A stretch of 64,000 bases of DNA from Primorskyibacter flagellatus. GTDB taxonomy: Bacteria; Pseudomonadota; Alphaproteobacteria; Rhodobacterales; Rhodobacteraceae. Of the stretch, positions 1-9,580 are shown in pieces. Numbering within the stretch: position 1 is the stretch's first letter; each line of letters opens with the position of its first letter. The notes beneath the pieces are model-generated. The model was not told the origin of the DNA, did no database searches, and saw only the letters and a list, made by a program, of their open reading frames with translations. Both the position numbers and the translations under genes were made by a program. The stretch lies in assembly GCF_900176485.1 (NCBI RefSeq), contig NZ_FWYD01000003.1, positions 62,001-126,000 on the forward strand, given 5' to 3'.

Positions 1-216
1 ACGATCGCAGTCGTGTTCTACAACGATGATGCGAGCATCGTCACCCAGATCGTCGGTATCGTCTCTTATGGGATATTCACCTTCGGGGCGTCGCTGATCC
101 TGTGGATGATCCTGAAAATGGCCTTGGGCATTCGTGTCAGCGAAGAAGACGAAATCAACGGGCTCGACATGGCCGAGTTGGGGATGGAGGCCTATCCCGA
201 ATTCTCCAAGGGCTGA
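1..216 (+). CDS. amt: Ammonium channel (Amt family), C-terminal fragment
   Basis: The 3' end of an ammonium/ammonia channel gene, cut by the left edge of the window. About 71 residues remain: one hydrophobic helix (core IFTFGASLILWMILK) followed by a charged cytoplasmic tail containing EEDEINGLDMAELG and AYPEFSKG. That tail pattern (GLD near an acidic stretch, then an AYPEF-like end) is typical of Amt/MEP proteins, whose C-terminal tail couples the subunits and usually meets a PII protein. The gene ends at a TGA and is followed within 35 bases by an intrinsic terminator, so it closes its transcript. The N-terminal helices and the ammonium-binding residues lie outside the window. Confidence 0.8.
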   Translation, partial: TIAVVFYNDDASIVTQIVGIVSYGIFTFGASLILWMILKMALGIRVSEEDEINGLDMAELGMEAYPEFSKG

Positions 217-250
217 ATGCGTCCTCCGACCAGCTCCAAAAAAATCTTGT

Positions 251-276
251 GTCCGGGCATTCGTGCCCGGACTTTT
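251..276 (+). terminator. Intrinsic terminator after amt
   Basis: A perfect 9-base-pair stem (GTCCGGGCA, 251-259, pairing with 264-272) closes a TTCG tetraloop and is followed by TTTT. It lies between the amt stop and the mutL start and argues against a mutL start further upstream. Confidence 0.85.
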
Positions 277-348
277 CGATATCCGGACATGCGGTCGGGT
301 GGCGATCCAGCGTTTCAGAATCACCAGGCTCATGCTAGGACTTGTGGC

Positions 349-2181
349 ATGAACACGCACAGCCCCAATATCCGCCCTGTTATCCGACAGCTGGACGAAT
401 CCGCCATCAACCGCATTGCGGCGGGCGAGGTCGTGGAACGTCCCGCCTCTGCGGTCAAGGAACTGGTCGAGAATGCCATCGACGCGGGCGCGCGGCGCAT
501 TGACATCGCGCAGGCGGATGGCGGCAAGACGCTGATCCGTGTGGCGGATGACGGCTGCGGTATGACCGCAGACGAATTGCCGCTGGCGCTGTCGCGTCAC
601 GCGACATCCAAGATCGACGGGTCGGACCTGCTGAACATCCATTCCTTCGGCTTCCGGGGCGAGGCGCTGCCGTCGCTTGGCGCGGTCGGGCGTCTGACCA
701 TCACCAGCCGGGCCGAGGGGGCAGAGGCTGCCGAGATCGCCGTCGCGGGTGGTCAGATGTCGGGTGTGAAGCCGGCGGCGCTGAACCGTGGCAGCGTCGT
801 GGCGTTGCGGGATCTGTTCTACGCAACGCCCGCACGGCTGAAATTCATGCGCACCGACCGGGCCGAAGCGCAGGCCATCGGCGATGTGATCAAACGGCTG
901 GCGATGGCGGAACCTTCGGTCGGCTTTACCTTGCGCGACGTGACCGGAGGCGGCGACCGCGTGAGTTTTCGCGCCGACGCGCAGACGGGCGATCTGTTCG
1001 ACGCCTTGCGGGGCCGTCTTGGGCAGGTGATGGGGCGCGAATTCATCGAAAATGCGCTGGCTGTGGATGCCGAACGCGAGGGGTTCCGGCTGACCGGTTA
1101 TGCCGCGCTGCCGACCTATTCGCGGGGGTCATCGGTGGCGCAATACCTGTTTGTCAATGGTCGTCCGGTCCGTGACAAGCTGCTGATCGGGGCGCTGCGC
1201 GGTGCCTATCAGGATTTCCTCAGCCGCGACCGGCATCCTGCGGCGGCGCTGTTCATCGACTGTGATCCGCATAAGGTGGATGTCAACGTGCATCCCGCCA
1301 AGTCAGAGGTGCGGTTTCGCGATCCCGGTCTGGTGCGCGGGCTGATCGTGTCGGCGCTGCGCCACGCGCTGGCCGAGGCCGGACACCGTGCCTCTACGAC
1401 CGTGGCCGGGGCAACGCTAGGCGCGATGCGCCCCGAACCGACGGCACCGCGCGTCTACCAGATGGACCGGCCCTCGGCGGGCGCACGGGCCGCAGCCTAT
1501 CAGGCGCAGGCACCGGGCTTTGCCGAACTTCGGGACAGTTGGTCCGCGCGGGTTGAAACGGTGGTCGAACCCGAAGAAGCGCCTGTCCAGCAGACAGAGG
1601 CGCTGCCCCTTGGTGCGGCGCGCGGTCAGGTCCACGAAAACTACATCATCGCCCAGACCGCCGATGGCATGGTGATTGTCGACCAGCACGCCGCACATGA
1701 ACGGCTTGTCTATGAAAGACTGAAGCGGCAGATGGCGGAAAACGGCGTCGCCGCGCAGGCCTTGCTGATCCCCGAAGTCGTGGATCTGTCGTCTGACGAT
1801 GCCGGGCGCCTGCTGGCCGTGGCCGACGATCTAGGCCGCATGGGCCTGACCTTGGAGCCGTTCGGCGGCGGTGCGGTGGCGGTGCGCGAAACCCCCGCGA
1901 TCCTTGGCGACGTAAACGCGAAGGCGCTGGTGCTCGATATTCTGGACGAGCTGTCCGATCAGGGGGCCAGCGGGTTGGTGCAGGAAAAGATCGAGGCGAT
2001 TCTCAGCCGCGTCGCCTGTCATGGCTCGATCCGCTCTGGTCGCCGTATGCGTGGTGAAGAGATGAACGCGCTTCTTCGGGAAATGGAGACCACGCCGCAT
2101 TCCGGGCAATGCAACCATGGCCGCCCCACCTATGTCGAGTTGAAGCTGGCCGATATTGAGCGGCTGTTCGGGCGCACATGA
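349..2181 (+). CDS. mutL: DNA mismatch repair protein MutL (endonuclease type)
   Basis: MutL ATPase of mismatch repair, 610 residues. The GHKL ATPase motifs are visible in order: [21 protein letters not shown] and FGFRGEAL within the first 110 residues. The C-terminal half carries [12 protein letters not shown], which matches the DQHA(X)2E(X)4E metal-binding endonuclease motif, and near the end CNHGRP. MutL proteins with this motif nick DNA themselves and occur in bacteria without MutH. The open frame extends upstream to base 217, but that segment contains the amt terminator. The ATG at 349 gives the usual alphaproteobacterial N-terminus ([15 protein letters not shown] soon after the start). 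The stop overlaps the rmuC start in an ATGA arrangement. Confidence 0.95.
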   Translation: MNTHSPNIRPVIRQLDESAINRIAAGEVVERPASAVKELVENAIDAGARRIDIAQADGGKTLIRVADDGCGMTADELPLALSRHATSKIDGSDLLNIHSFGFRGEALPSLGAVGRLTITSRAEGAEAAEIAVAGGQMSGVKPAALNRGSVVALRDLFYATPARLKFMRTDRAEAQAIGDVIKRLAMAEPSVGFTLRDVTGGGDRVSFRADAQTGDLFDALRGRLGQVMGREFIENALAVDAEREGFRLTGYAALPTYSRGSSVAQYLFVNGRPVRDKLLIGALRGAYQDFLSRDRHPAAALFIDCDPHKVDVNVHPAKSEVRFRDPGLVRGLIVSALRHALAEAGHRASTTVAGATLGAMRPEPTAPRVYQMDRPSAGARAAAYQAQAPGFAELRDSWSARVETVVEPEEAPVQQTEALPLGAARGQVHENYIIAQTADGMVIVDQHAAHERLVYERLKRQMAENGVAAQALLIPEVVDLSSDDAGRLLAVADDLGRMGLTLEPFGGGAVAVRETPAILGDVNAKALVLDILDELSDQGASGLVQEKIEAILSRVACHGSIRSGRRMRGEEMNALLREMETTPHSGQCNHGRPTYVELKLADIERLFGRT

Positions 2182-3350
2182 TCACGCTGAACGGGCAAAC
2201 CTATGGCCTGAACGATCCCGTGGTGCTGGCCGCATTGGCTGGCGCAGCGGTGGTGTCGCTGATCCTTTTCATGCTGGTCGTGACGATGCGGGCGGCGGGT
2301 CGGTCGGCGCAGATGGCGCAGCCGCTGGAAATGCAGCTAAGCCAGCTTGGCGGGCGTGTGCAGGCGCTGGGGGACGGGCAGGAACGACTGGCGGGCGGTT
2401 TGCATCATGTGTCCGAGGCGCAGGCGACTCAGCAGACCAAGATGCTGCAATTGATGGAGCAGCGGCTGGCCGACGTGCAGGAAAAGATGAACGAGAACCT
2501 GCACGGATCGGCCCGGCGGACGGCGCAAAGCCTGGGCGATCTGCAACAGCGGTTGACGGCCATCGACAAGGCGCAGGACAACATCACCAAACTGTCAGGC
2601 GATGTGCTGTCCTTGCAGGATATTCTGTCGAACAAGCAGACGCGCGGGGCGTTCGGCGAAATCCAGTTGAATGATATTGTCAGCAAAGCGCTGCCTTCCG
2701 ACAGCTACAGCCTGCAATCGACCCTATCCAACGGGCGGCGCGTGGATTGTCTGATCCATCTGCCCAATCCGCCGGGGCCGATCTGCGTGGACAGCAAATT
2801 CCCGCTGGAGGCGTACGAGGCCCTGCGCCGGGCGGAGACGAAAGAACAACTTGCCCGTGCGGCGCAGTCCTTGCGGCTGTCCGTGCGCAAACACATCCGC
2901 GATATATCCGAACGTTACATCATCGAGGGCGAAACGGCCGACGGCGCACTGATGTTCCTGCCGTCAGAGGCTGTCTATGCGGAACTCCATTCCAATTTCC
3001 CGGAACTGGTGCGTGCCGGTTTCGACGCGCGGGTCTGGATCGTTTCTCCGACGACCTGCATGGCGACGCTGAACACGATGCGTGCAATTCTCAAAGATGC
3101 CCGGATGCGCGAGCAGGCGGGCGCCATCCGCAAAGAACTGGGACTGCTGTTCGCGGATGTGGAGCGGTTGGGAACGCGGGTTGAAAATCTCGACCGGCAT
3201 TTCAATCAGGCATCCAAGGACGTCTCGGAGATCAAGATAAGCGCCGACAAGGCAAGCCGACGCGCCCGGCGGCTGGACAACTTCGATTTTGAGGAGTTGG
3301 CCGGCGATCCGGTCGAGCCATCCGAAATCGTACCCGTTTCCGCGGAATAG
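2178..3350 (+). CDS. rmuC: DNA recombination protein RmuC
   Basis: RmuC-family protein of 390 residues. An N-terminal membrane segment lies at about residues 12-35, followed by a predicted coiled coil (residues 45-165, rich in Gln, Glu, Leu and Ala). The conserved RmuC core then runs from about 175 to 360, with motifs such as [21 protein letters not shown] and [11 protein letters not shown]. Family members limit DNA inversions and rearrangements and have a nuclease-like fold. Its ATG shares bases with the mutL TGA (ATGA), which suggests translational coupling and a two-gene genome-stability operon. Confidence 0.9.
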   Translation: MITLNGQTYGLNDPVVLAALAGAAVVSLILFMLVVTMRAAGRSAQMAQPLEMQLSQLGGRVQALGDGQERLAGGLHHVSEAQATQQTKMLQLMEQRLADVQEKMNENLHGSARRTAQSLGDLQQRLTAIDKAQDNITKLSGDVLSLQDILSNKQTRGAFGEIQLNDIVSKALPSDSYSLQSTLSNGRRVDCLIHLPNPPGPICVDSKFPLEAYEALRRAETKEQLARAAQSLRLSVRKHIRDISERYIIEGETADGALMFLPSEAVYAELHSNFPELVRAGFDARVWIVSPTTCMATLNTMRAILKDARMREQAGAIRKELGLLFADVERLGTRVENLDRHFNQASKDVSEIKISADKASRRARRLDNFDFEELAGDPVEPSEIVPVSAE

Positions 3351-3536
3351 TCCAGTCAGGCCCATCGGGCCCCGATAAGCCGGCCTTCGGCTCAATGTGC
3401 AATGCGCTACGCGCAATCGATTGCGTCGCCGCGATTTAATTCTCCGGTTGACGAATTGCCCATATCTGTCAACTTTCAGGACAGTGCATGGGAAACAGAA
3501 TGAAATTTCTGGACGCAGTGAACGTGGCGGAAGGCA

Positions 3537-3556
3537 AATGTTTAGCTTTAAACATT
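3537..3556. promoter_or_regulatory. Operator-like inverted repeat 1 (GTTTA-N4-TAAAC)
   Basis: AATGTTTA, four bases (GCTT), then TAAACATT: a perfect 8-base inverted repeat upstream of aceE. Its core GTTTA-N4-TAAAC recurs 135 bases downstream, centre to centre, at 3675-3688. Two matched dyads with the same spacer ahead of a single operon suggest binding sites of a dimeric repressor or activator. The protein is unknown from this window. Confidence 0.5.
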
Positions 3557-3674
3557 AAGCTATGCGTCGCGTGCAAGGAGGATATGCGTCAGCCCATCTT
3601 TTTACGGACACCATGCCTGTGCTACCCGACGTGCAGTTTTTACCCAACAGGAAAAGTCGCTGTTGGAGAAAATG

Positions 3675-3688
3675 GTTTAATGCTAAAC
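3675..3688. promoter_or_regulatory. Operator-like inverted repeat 2 (GTTTA-N4-TAAAC)
   Basis: GTTTA, ATGC, TAAAC: a perfect 5-base inverted repeat with the same 4-base spacer as the repeat at 3537-3556. It ends 45 bases before the aceE start codon, a position suited to repression at or just after the promoter. Confidence 0.5.
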
Positions 3689-3733
3689 GAAAATATCGGC
3701 AACGTTGTTGCCGGGACCTAGGGAAGAGGATGC

Positions 3734-6391
3734 ATGACCGAACATCAGAAAGATCTTGATCCGATCGAAAGCCAGGAATGGCAGGATGCCATAGAGGATG
3801 TGATACAGCGGGACGGTGCCGATCGTGCGCATTACCTGTTGGACAAGGCTGTAAGCCAGGCGCGTGCCGCAGGCGCGATGCTGCCGTTTTCCTCCACGAC
3901 GCCATATCAGAATACGATCGGTATGGACGACCAGCTCGAAATGCCGGGTGACCAGGAAATGGAGTGGCGGATCCGGACGATCAACCGCTGGAATGCCATG
4001 GCGACGGTTGTGCGCCGCAACAAGGAAAGCAGCGAATATGGCGGGCATATCGCCAGCTTTGCGTCTTCGGCGGCGATGTACGACATCGGGCTGAACCACT
4101 TCTGGCGGGCAAAATCGGCGATCCACGGCGGCGACCTGGTTTTCTTTCAGGGCCATGTGATTCCGGGCATCTACGCGCGCAGCTTCATGGAAGGTCGCAT
4201 TACCGAAGAGCAGTTGGAAAACTTCCGCTCTGAGGTGAACGGCAAGGGCCTGTCGTCCTATCCGCACCCTTGGCTGATGCCGGATTACTGGCAGTTCCCG
4301 ACTGTCAGCATGGGTCTTGGCCCGTTGATGGCGATCTATCAGGCCCGTTTCATGAAATACATGCACAACCGCGGCCATATCGACATGGCCGACCGCAAGG
4401 TCTGGTGTTTCCTCGGCGATGGCGAGATGGACGAGCCAGAATCGCTGGGTGCGATCAGCCTCGCTGCCCGCGAAGGGTTGGACAATCTGATCTTCGTGGT
4501 CAACTGCAACCTGCAACGCCTTGATGGCCCGGTACGCGGCAACGGCAAGATCGTGCAGGAGCTGGAGGGCAACTTCCGCGGGTCCGGTTGGAACGTCATC
4601 AAACTGCTCTGGGGCAAAGGCTGGGACGAGTTGCTGGAAAAAGACGTCTCCGGTCGTCTGCGTCAGTTGATGGACGAGACCGTGGATGGCGACTATCAGA
4701 CCTTCAAATCGAAGGATGGTGCCTATATCCGCGAGCATTTCTTTGGCAAATACCCGGAAACTGCCGCGCTGGTCGAAGACTGGACCGACGAACAGATCTG
4801 GTCGCTGCGCCGTGGTGGTCACGACCCGCAGAAGGTCTACACGGCCTTCAAGCGCGCGACGGAAACCAAGGGGCAGCCAACCTGCCTGCTGGTCAAGACG
4901 ATCAAGGGCTACGGTATGGGTACGGCCGGTGAGGGGCAAAACACCTCGCACCAGCAAAAGAAGATGGTCGAGGATCAGCTTCGCGCTTTCCGTGACCGCT
5001 TCAAGATCCCGGTATCGGACGAAGACTTGCCCAAGGCACCTTTTGTCAGCCTCAATAACGCGCAAAAGGCCTATCTGACCGAGCGTCGCACAGAGCTTGG
5101 CGGTGAATTCCCCAAACGTCACTGGCGCGATGTGCCAAGCCTTGAAATTCCCGGTCTCGACAAGTTCAAGGCGCAGCTGGAAAGCACGGGCGACCGCGAA
5201 ATCTCGACCACGATGGCCTTCGTGCGCATCTTGACGACGCTTCTGCGCGACAAGAAGATCGGCAAACAGGTTGTGCCGATCGTACCGGATGAGTCGCGCA
5301 CATTCGGCATGGAGGGGCTGTTCCGCAGCGCCGGGATCTACAACCCGCTGGGGCAGAACTATACGCCCCAGGACGCCGACCAGATGATGTATTACAAGGA
5401 ATCCAAGGACGGCCAGGTGCTTCAGGAAGGCATCAACGAGGCCGGAGCCATGGCTGACTGGATCGCCGCCGCGACGGCCTACAGCAACCACGGCGTTCCG
5501 ATGATTCCGTTCTACATCTACTACTCGATGTTCGGGTTCCAGCGGGTTGGTGATCTGGCTTGGGCGGCGGGCGACAGTCGCGCGCGCGGCTTCATGCTGG
5601 GCGGCACCGCCGGACGGACCACGCTGAACGGCGAGGGATTGCAACACCAGGATGGTCACAGCCATGTCCTTGCGAACACGATCCCCAACTGTATCAGCTA
5701 TGACCCGACCTTCAGTTATGAGGTTGCCGTCATCGTCCAGCACGGGCTGAAGCGGATGTATCAGGATCAGGAAGATGTCTATTTCTACCTGACGCTGATG
5801 AACGAGAACTATCAGCATCCCGAAATGCCGATGGGTGTCGAAGAGGGCATCATCAAGGGCCTCTACCGGATGAAGAAAACCGCGCGTCCGGGCAAGAAGC
5901 ACGTCAACCTGCTCGGCTCCGGCACGATACTCGTGCAGGCGATGAAGGCGGCAGAGATGCTGAAGGAAGATTTCGGCGTGACCGCTGATCTGTGGTCGGC
6001 CACCAGCCTGAACGAACTGGCGCGTGATTGTCAGGACGTGGCGCGGTGGAACCGTCTGAACCCGCTGTCGGAGCCAAAGCAGGCTTATGCCGCCAAGGTT
6101 CTGGACGGGGTCAAGGGGCCGATCATTGCGGCCACTGACTATATGAAGAACTACGCCGAGCAGATCCGCGCCTGTGTGCCGGGCCGGTTCACCGTTCTGG
6201 GCACCGATGGCTTTGGCCGGTCGGACAGCCGGGTGAACCTGAGGCGCTTCTTCGAGGTGGATGCAAACCACATCGCCGCCGCTGCCATGGTGGATCTTTT
6301 CCGCGAGGGTGTTGTGTCCGAGAAAGACCTGAAATCCGCGCTGAGCAAATATGACATCGACGGCGAAAAGCCGAACCCGCGCCTTGTGTGA
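3734..6391 (+). CDS. aceE: Pyruvate dehydrogenase E1 component, homodimeric type
   Basis: The E1 subunit decarboxylates pyruvate on thiamine diphosphate and passes the acetyl group to lipoyl-E2. At 885 residues it matches the large single-chain (homodimeric) E1 of E. coli type, not the split PdhA/PdhB form common in alphaproteobacteria. The thiamine diphosphate motif is seen around residues 228-257 as GDGEMDEPES followed by LDNLIFVVNCNLQ. Other conserved blocks include AGEGQNTSHQQKKM and QDGHSHVLANTIPNC. It is the first gene of aceE-aceF-lpd, with 27 bases to aceF. The start follows a GGAAGAGGA ribosome site. The two upstream dyads probably control the operon. Confidence 0.95.
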   Translation: MTEHQKDLDPIESQEWQDAIEDVIQRDGADRAHYLLDKAVSQARAAGAMLPFSSTTPYQNTIGMDDQLEMPGDQEMEWRIRTINRWNAMATVVRRNKESSEYGGHIASFASSAAMYDIGLNHFWRAKSAIHGGDLVFFQGHVIPGIYARSFMEGRITEEQLENFRSEVNGKGLSSYPHPWLMPDYWQFPTVSMGLGPLMAIYQARFMKYMHNRGHIDMADRKVWCFLGDGEMDEPESLGAISLAAREGLDNLIFVVNCNLQRLDGPVRGNGKIVQELEGNFRGSGWNVIKLLWGKGWDELLEKDVSGRLRQLMDETVDGDYQTFKSKDGAYIREHFFGKYPETAALVEDWTDEQIWSLRRGGHDPQKVYTAFKRATETKGQPTCLLVKTIKGYGMGTAGEGQNTSHQQKKMVEDQLRAFRDRFKIPVSDEDLPKAPFVSLNNAQKAYLTERRTELGGEFPKRHWRDVPSLEIPGLDKFKAQLESTGDREISTTMAFVRILTTLLRDKKIGKQVVPIVPDESRTFGMEGLFRSAGIYNPLGQNYTPQDADQMMYYKESKDGQVLQEGINEAGAMADWIAAATAYSNHGVPMIPFYIYYSMFGFQRVGDLAWAAGDSRARGFMLGGTAGRTTLNGEGLQHQDGHSHVLANTIPNCISYDPTFSYEVAVIVQHGLKRMYQDQEDVYFYLTLMNENYQHPEMPMGVEEGIIKGLYRMKKTARPGKKHVNLLGSGTILVQAMKAAEMLKEDFGVTADLWSATSLNELARDCQDVARWNRLNPLSEPKQAYAAKVLDGVKGPIIAATDYMKNYAEQIRACVPGRFTVLGTDGFGRSDSRVNLRRFFEVDANHIAAAAMVDLFREGVVSEKDLKSALSKYDIDGEKPNPRLV

Positions 6392-6418
6392 CCAGCGGGA
6401 CGAGAGGAGACAAGTAAT

Positions 6419-7687
6419 ATGACAACCGAAGTCAAAGTACCCGATATCGGCGATTTTAACGATGTCCCCGTGGTCACGGTTCTGGTCAGCGTTGGCGATA
6501 CCATCGCCGAGGAAGACCCGATCGTGGAACTGGAATCTGACAAGGCGACGATGGAGGTTCCTTCCTCCGCCGCAGGCGTCGTCAAGGAGATCAAGATTGC
6601 CGAAGGCGACAAGGTTTCCAAAGGCGCGGTGATCCTGATCCTTGAAGGTGACGGTGCCGCCGATGCCCCCAAGGACGAGCCGAAAGCCGAAGCCCCTGCA
6701 TCTGCTCCGGCTGCTGCGCCGGCATCTGCCCCAGCCGCCGCGCCTGCGGCTGCTCCGGTGACGGATGCAGGCTTTGGCAAGGTGCATGCCTCACCATCCG
6801 TGCGTGCGTTTGCGCGCAATGTCGAAGTCGATCTGACGAAGGTCAACGGATCAGGCCGCAAGGGTCGTATCCTGCGCGAAGACGTGATGAAGGCGCTGAA
6901 ATCCACTGTTGCCCCTGCGGCAGCTGCGGCAGGTGGTGCGCAGGGCGGTATGGGTATCCCGCCGATCCCGGCTGTGGATTTCTCCAAGTTCGGACCTGTC
7001 GAAGACGTGGAAATGTCCCGGATCAAGAAGCTTTCTGGTCCTGCGCTGCACCGGTCCTGGCTGAACATCCCGCATGTGACGCATAATGACGAGGCCGACA
7101 TCACCGAGCTGGACAAGTACCGCAAGGAGATGGACACGCAGGCCAAGGAAGACGGCTACCGCGTCACGCTTCTGTCCTTTGTCATCAAGGCAAGTGTCTC
7201 GGCGCTGAAACAGCATTGGGAATTCAACAGCTCGATCCATCCTGATGGGGACAAGCTGATCAAGAAGGACTTCTACAATATCGGTTTCGCGGCTGATACG
7301 CCCAATGGCCTGATGGTTCCGGTGATCAAGGATGCTGATCGCAAGGGCCTGGTGGACATCTCGAAAGAGCTGATGAGCCTCAGCAAAGCCGCCCGCGATG
7401 GCGAGTTGAAGTCCAAGGACATGCAGGGCGCCACCTTCACGATCTCGTCGCTTGGCGGCATTGGCGGTACATCCTTCACCCCAATCGTCAACGCGCCTGA
7501 AGTGGCGATTCTGGGCCTTGCGCGGTCCAAGATGGCACCGGTCTGGAATGGCGAGGAATTTGTGCCGCGTCTGATGCAGCCGCTGTCGCTGTCTTATGAC
7601 CACCGCGCGGTCGATGGCGCCTTGGCTGCACGGTTCACCGTGACGCTCAAGACCCTGCTCGGCGATATGCGCAAGTTGATGTGGTAA
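6419..7687 (+). CDS. aceF: Pyruvate dehydrogenase E2, dihydrolipoamide acetyltransferase
   Basis: E2 core of the pyruvate dehydrogenase complex, 422 residues. It has one lipoyl domain (about 1-80; lipoyl lysine K42 in ESDKATME), an Ala/Pro-rich swinging linker (about 85-117), a peripheral subunit-binding domain (about 120-158, ASPSVRAFARN...GRILREDV) and the acyltransferase core. The core ends in SYDHRAVDGA, which carries the catalytic His and Asp. E. coli E2 has three lipoyl domains; this one has a single domain, and the E3 gene next door supplies another. The gene follows aceE with a GAGAGGAGA ribosome site and sits 12 bases ahead of lpd. Confidence 0.94.
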   Translation: MTTEVKVPDIGDFNDVPVVTVLVSVGDTIAEEDPIVELESDKATMEVPSSAAGVVKEIKIAEGDKVSKGAVILILEGDGAADAPKDEPKAEAPASAPAAAPASAPAAAPAAAPVTDAGFGKVHASPSVRAFARNVEVDLTKVNGSGRKGRILREDVMKALKSTVAPAAAAAGGAQGGMGIPPIPAVDFSKFGPVEDVEMSRIKKLSGPALHRSWLNIPHVTHNDEADITELDKYRKEMDTQAKEDGYRVTLLSFVIKASVSALKQHWEFNSSIHPDGDKLIKKDFYNIGFAADTPNGLMVPVIKDADRKGLVDISKELMSLSKAARDGELKSKDMQGATFTISSLGGIGGTSFTPIVNAPEVAILGLARSKMAPVWNGEEFVPRLMQPLSLSYDHRAVDGALAARFTVTLKTLLGDMRKLMW

Positions 7688-7699
7688 GGAGATCGCAAG

Positions 7700-9466
7700 A
7701 TGGACATTAAAGTTCCCGATATCGGCGATTTCACCGATGTGCCCGTGGTCAGCGTTCTGGTCTCGGTCGGTGACACTGTCGCCGCCGAGGATCCGCTGAT
7801 CGAGATTGAAAGCGACAAGGCCACGATGGAGGTGCCCAGCCCCGCTGCCGGCACCGTCAAGGAGATCAAGGTCAGCGAAGGCGACAAGGTTTCCGAAGGC
7901 GCTGTGATCATGGTCTTCGAAGGGGCCGATGCCGGTGATGACGCAAAACCTGCCGACTCCCCGGAGAAGGCGGAGCAGCCGCAAGGTGCCGGATCAAGTC
8001 CGGCACCGGAATCGGTCGCTGCGACCGGCACCGCATCAGGCAAGGGCGATCTGCATGCCGAGGTTGTCGTTCTGGGCTCTGGTCCCGGCGGTTATACGGC
8101 TGCGTTCCGTGCGGCGGATCTGGGCAAGAAGGTCATCCTGATCGAAAAATACCCCTCGCTCGGTGGTGTCTGCCTGAATGTTGGCTGTATCCCGTCCAAG
8201 GCGTTGTTGCATGTCGCCAAGGTTATCACCGAGGCCGAAGAGATGGGCGCGCATGGTATCTCCTTCAGCAAGCCGAAGATCAATCTGGACGACTTGCGCG
8301 GCTTCAAGGACAGCGTTGTCGGCCAGTTGACCGGCGGTCTGAAGGGCCTTTCCAAGGCGCGCAAGGTCGAGGTTGTGCAGGGGTACGGTAGATTCACCGG
8401 GCCCAACATGATCGAGGTCACCGGCGATGACGGCGTGAAGAATGTCAGCTTCGATCAGTGCATCATTGCCGCCGGGTCCGAGCCCGTGAACCTGCCGTTC
8501 ATTCCCCAGGATGATGATCGGGTGATCGATTCCACGGGCGCGCTGGAATTGAAAGACATCCCGAAACGGATGCTGGTTCTGGGCGGCGGGATCATCGGTC
8601 TGGAAATGGCCTGCGTCTATGACGCTTTAGGCACCAAGATTACCGTGGTCGAGCTGATGGACCAGATCATACCAGGTGCCGATAAGGACATCGTCAAACC
8701 TTTGCACAAGCGCATTGAGGGGCGGTATGAGAAGATCATGCTCAAGACCAAGGTAACGGACGTCAAGGCCCAGAAGAACGGGCTGAAAGTCACGTTCGAG
8801 GATGCCAAGGGCGAAGAAAGCGCCGGCATCTTTGACAAGGTTCTGGTCGCCGTGGGCCGCAAGCCCAATGGCAAGCTGATTGATGCCGACAAGGCCGGTG
8901 TGGCCGTGGACGAACGCGGCTTTATCGCCGTCGACGGCCAGCAGCGTACCGGCGTGCCGCATATCTTTGCCATAGGCGACGTCGTGGGCCAGCCGATGCT
9001 GGCGCATAAGGCGGTGCATGAGGGCAAGGTTGCGGCAGAGGTCTGTGCCGGTCAGAACCGTCACTTTGATGCCCGCCTGATCCCGTCGGTCGCCTATACC
9101 GACCCAGAGGTCGCATGGGCCGGTGTCACCGAGACTGAGGCCAAGGCCAAGGGCATCAAGTACGAAAAGGGCGTGTTCCCTTGGGCCGCGTCGGGCAAGG
9201 CGCTGTCGAATGGTCGCTCCGAAGGCATGACCAAGCTGCTCTTTGATCCCGAGGACGACCGGATCATTGGCGGGCTGATCGTCGGCACCAACGCGGGCGA
9301 CTTGATTGCCGAAGTGGCTTTGGCGATAGAGATGGGCGCGGATGCTGTCGATCTTGGCCATACAATCCACCCGCATCCGACCCTGTCGGAAACGGTGAAC
9401 TTCGCGGCCGAGATGTTTGAAGGCACGATCACCGATCTGATGCCGCCGAAGAAGAAAAAACACTAA
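7700..9466 (+). CDS. lpd: Dihydrolipoamide dehydrogenase (E3) with N-terminal lipoyl domain
   Basis: E3 flavoprotein that reoxidises dihydrolipoamide with NAD+. At 588 residues it is longer than plain E3 (about 470) because it begins with a lipoyl domain (about 1-78; lipoyl lysine K40 in ESDKATME) and a flexible linker (about 82-115). The flavoprotein follows: FAD site [15 protein letters not shown], redox disulfide in [16 protein letters not shown] site [11 protein letters not shown], and the C-terminal HPHPTLSE with the catalytic His-Glu pair. The linker codons 96-103 are made of a palindromic repeat (7985-8007), giving GAGSSPAP. Last gene of the operon; a strong terminator follows 30 bases on. 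Confidence 0.95.
   Translation: MDIKVPDIGDFTDVPVVSVLVSVGDTVAAEDPLIEIESDKATMEVPSPAAGTVKEIKVSEGDKVSEGAVIMVFEGADAGDDAKPADSPEKAEQPQGAGSSPAPESVAATGTASGKGDLHAEVVVLGSGPGGYTAAFRAADLGKKVILIEKYPSLGGVCLNVGCIPSKALLHVAKVITEAEEMGAHGISFSKPKINLDDLRGFKDSVVGQLTGGLKGLSKARKVEVVQGYGRFTGPNMIEVTGDDGVKNVSFDQCIIAAGSEPVNLPFIPQDDDRVIDSTGALELKDIPKRMLVLGGGIIGLEMACVYDALGTKITVVELMDQIIPGADKDIVKPLHKRIEGRYEKIMLKTKVTDVKAQKNGLKVTFEDAKGEESAGIFDKVLVAVGRKPNGKLIDADKAGVAVDERGFIAVDGQQRTGVPHIFAIGDVVGQPMLAHKAVHEGKVAAEVCAGQNRHFDARLIPSVAYTDPEVAWAGVTETEAKAKGIKYEKGVFPWAASGKALSNGRSEGMTKLLFDPEDDRIIGGLIVGTNAGDLIAEVALAIEMGADAVDLGHTIHPHPTLSETVNFAAEMFEGTITDLMPPKKKKH
7985..8007. repeat. Palindromic repeat with CCGG-TCAAG-CCGG core, inside lpd
   Basis: GGTGCCGGA, TCAAG, TCCGGCACC: perfect 9-base arms around a TCAAG centre, lying in frame in the E3 linker. 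The same centre with different but still self-complementary arms occurs at 37341-37361 (opposite orientation), 37384-37404 and 46208-46228. Confidence 0.7.
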
Positions 9467-9495
9467 GCCTAATTGGGATCGACCTTCAAAATGCG

Positions 9496-9525
9496 AAAAG
9501 GACCGGGCATTCCCCGGTCCTTTTT
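9496..9525 (+). terminator. Intrinsic terminator of the aceE-aceF-lpd operon
   Basis: An 8-base GC-rich stem (GGACCGGG, 9500-9507, pairing with 9513-9520) is flanked by AAAA upstream and TTTTT downstream. It lies between the convergent lpd and TSUP permease genes and may work in both directions. Confidence 0.9.
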
Positions 9526-9580
9526 ATGTGTCGGAAATCATCGCAGAAGCAGCTTATCCGCGATAAAAGCCGCGCTGCGA

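Larger units (their letters stand above)
3351..3733. promoter_or_regulatory. Leader/intergenic region before the pyruvate dehydrogenase operon
   Basis: A 383-base gap with no supported gene. It holds a 12-base palindrome GCAATCGATTGC (3413-3424), a hairpin-like AGCCG/CGGCT just downstream of rmuC, and two operator-like repeats described separately. The last ~200 bases before aceE are visibly poorer in G+C than the flanking genes, as expected for a promoter region. A GGAAGAGGA Shine-Dalgarno-like run precedes the aceE ATG. A 77-codon open frame at 3488 lacks a convincing ribosome site and was not called. Confidence 0.6.

Noticed and set aside
217-348. Upstream extension of mutL
   Set aside because: The segment includes a perfect intrinsic terminator and does not match MutL N-termini.
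3488-3721. A 77-codon plus-strand frame in the aceE leader
   Set aside because: No ribosome site, low G+C, no recognisable motif, and it contains both operator-like dyads.
3683-6787. A 1,034-codon open frame on the minus strand opposite aceE
   Set aside because: It mirrors a well-supported gene in high-GC DNA, is Arg/His-rich without any family motif, and runs across the aceE promoter.
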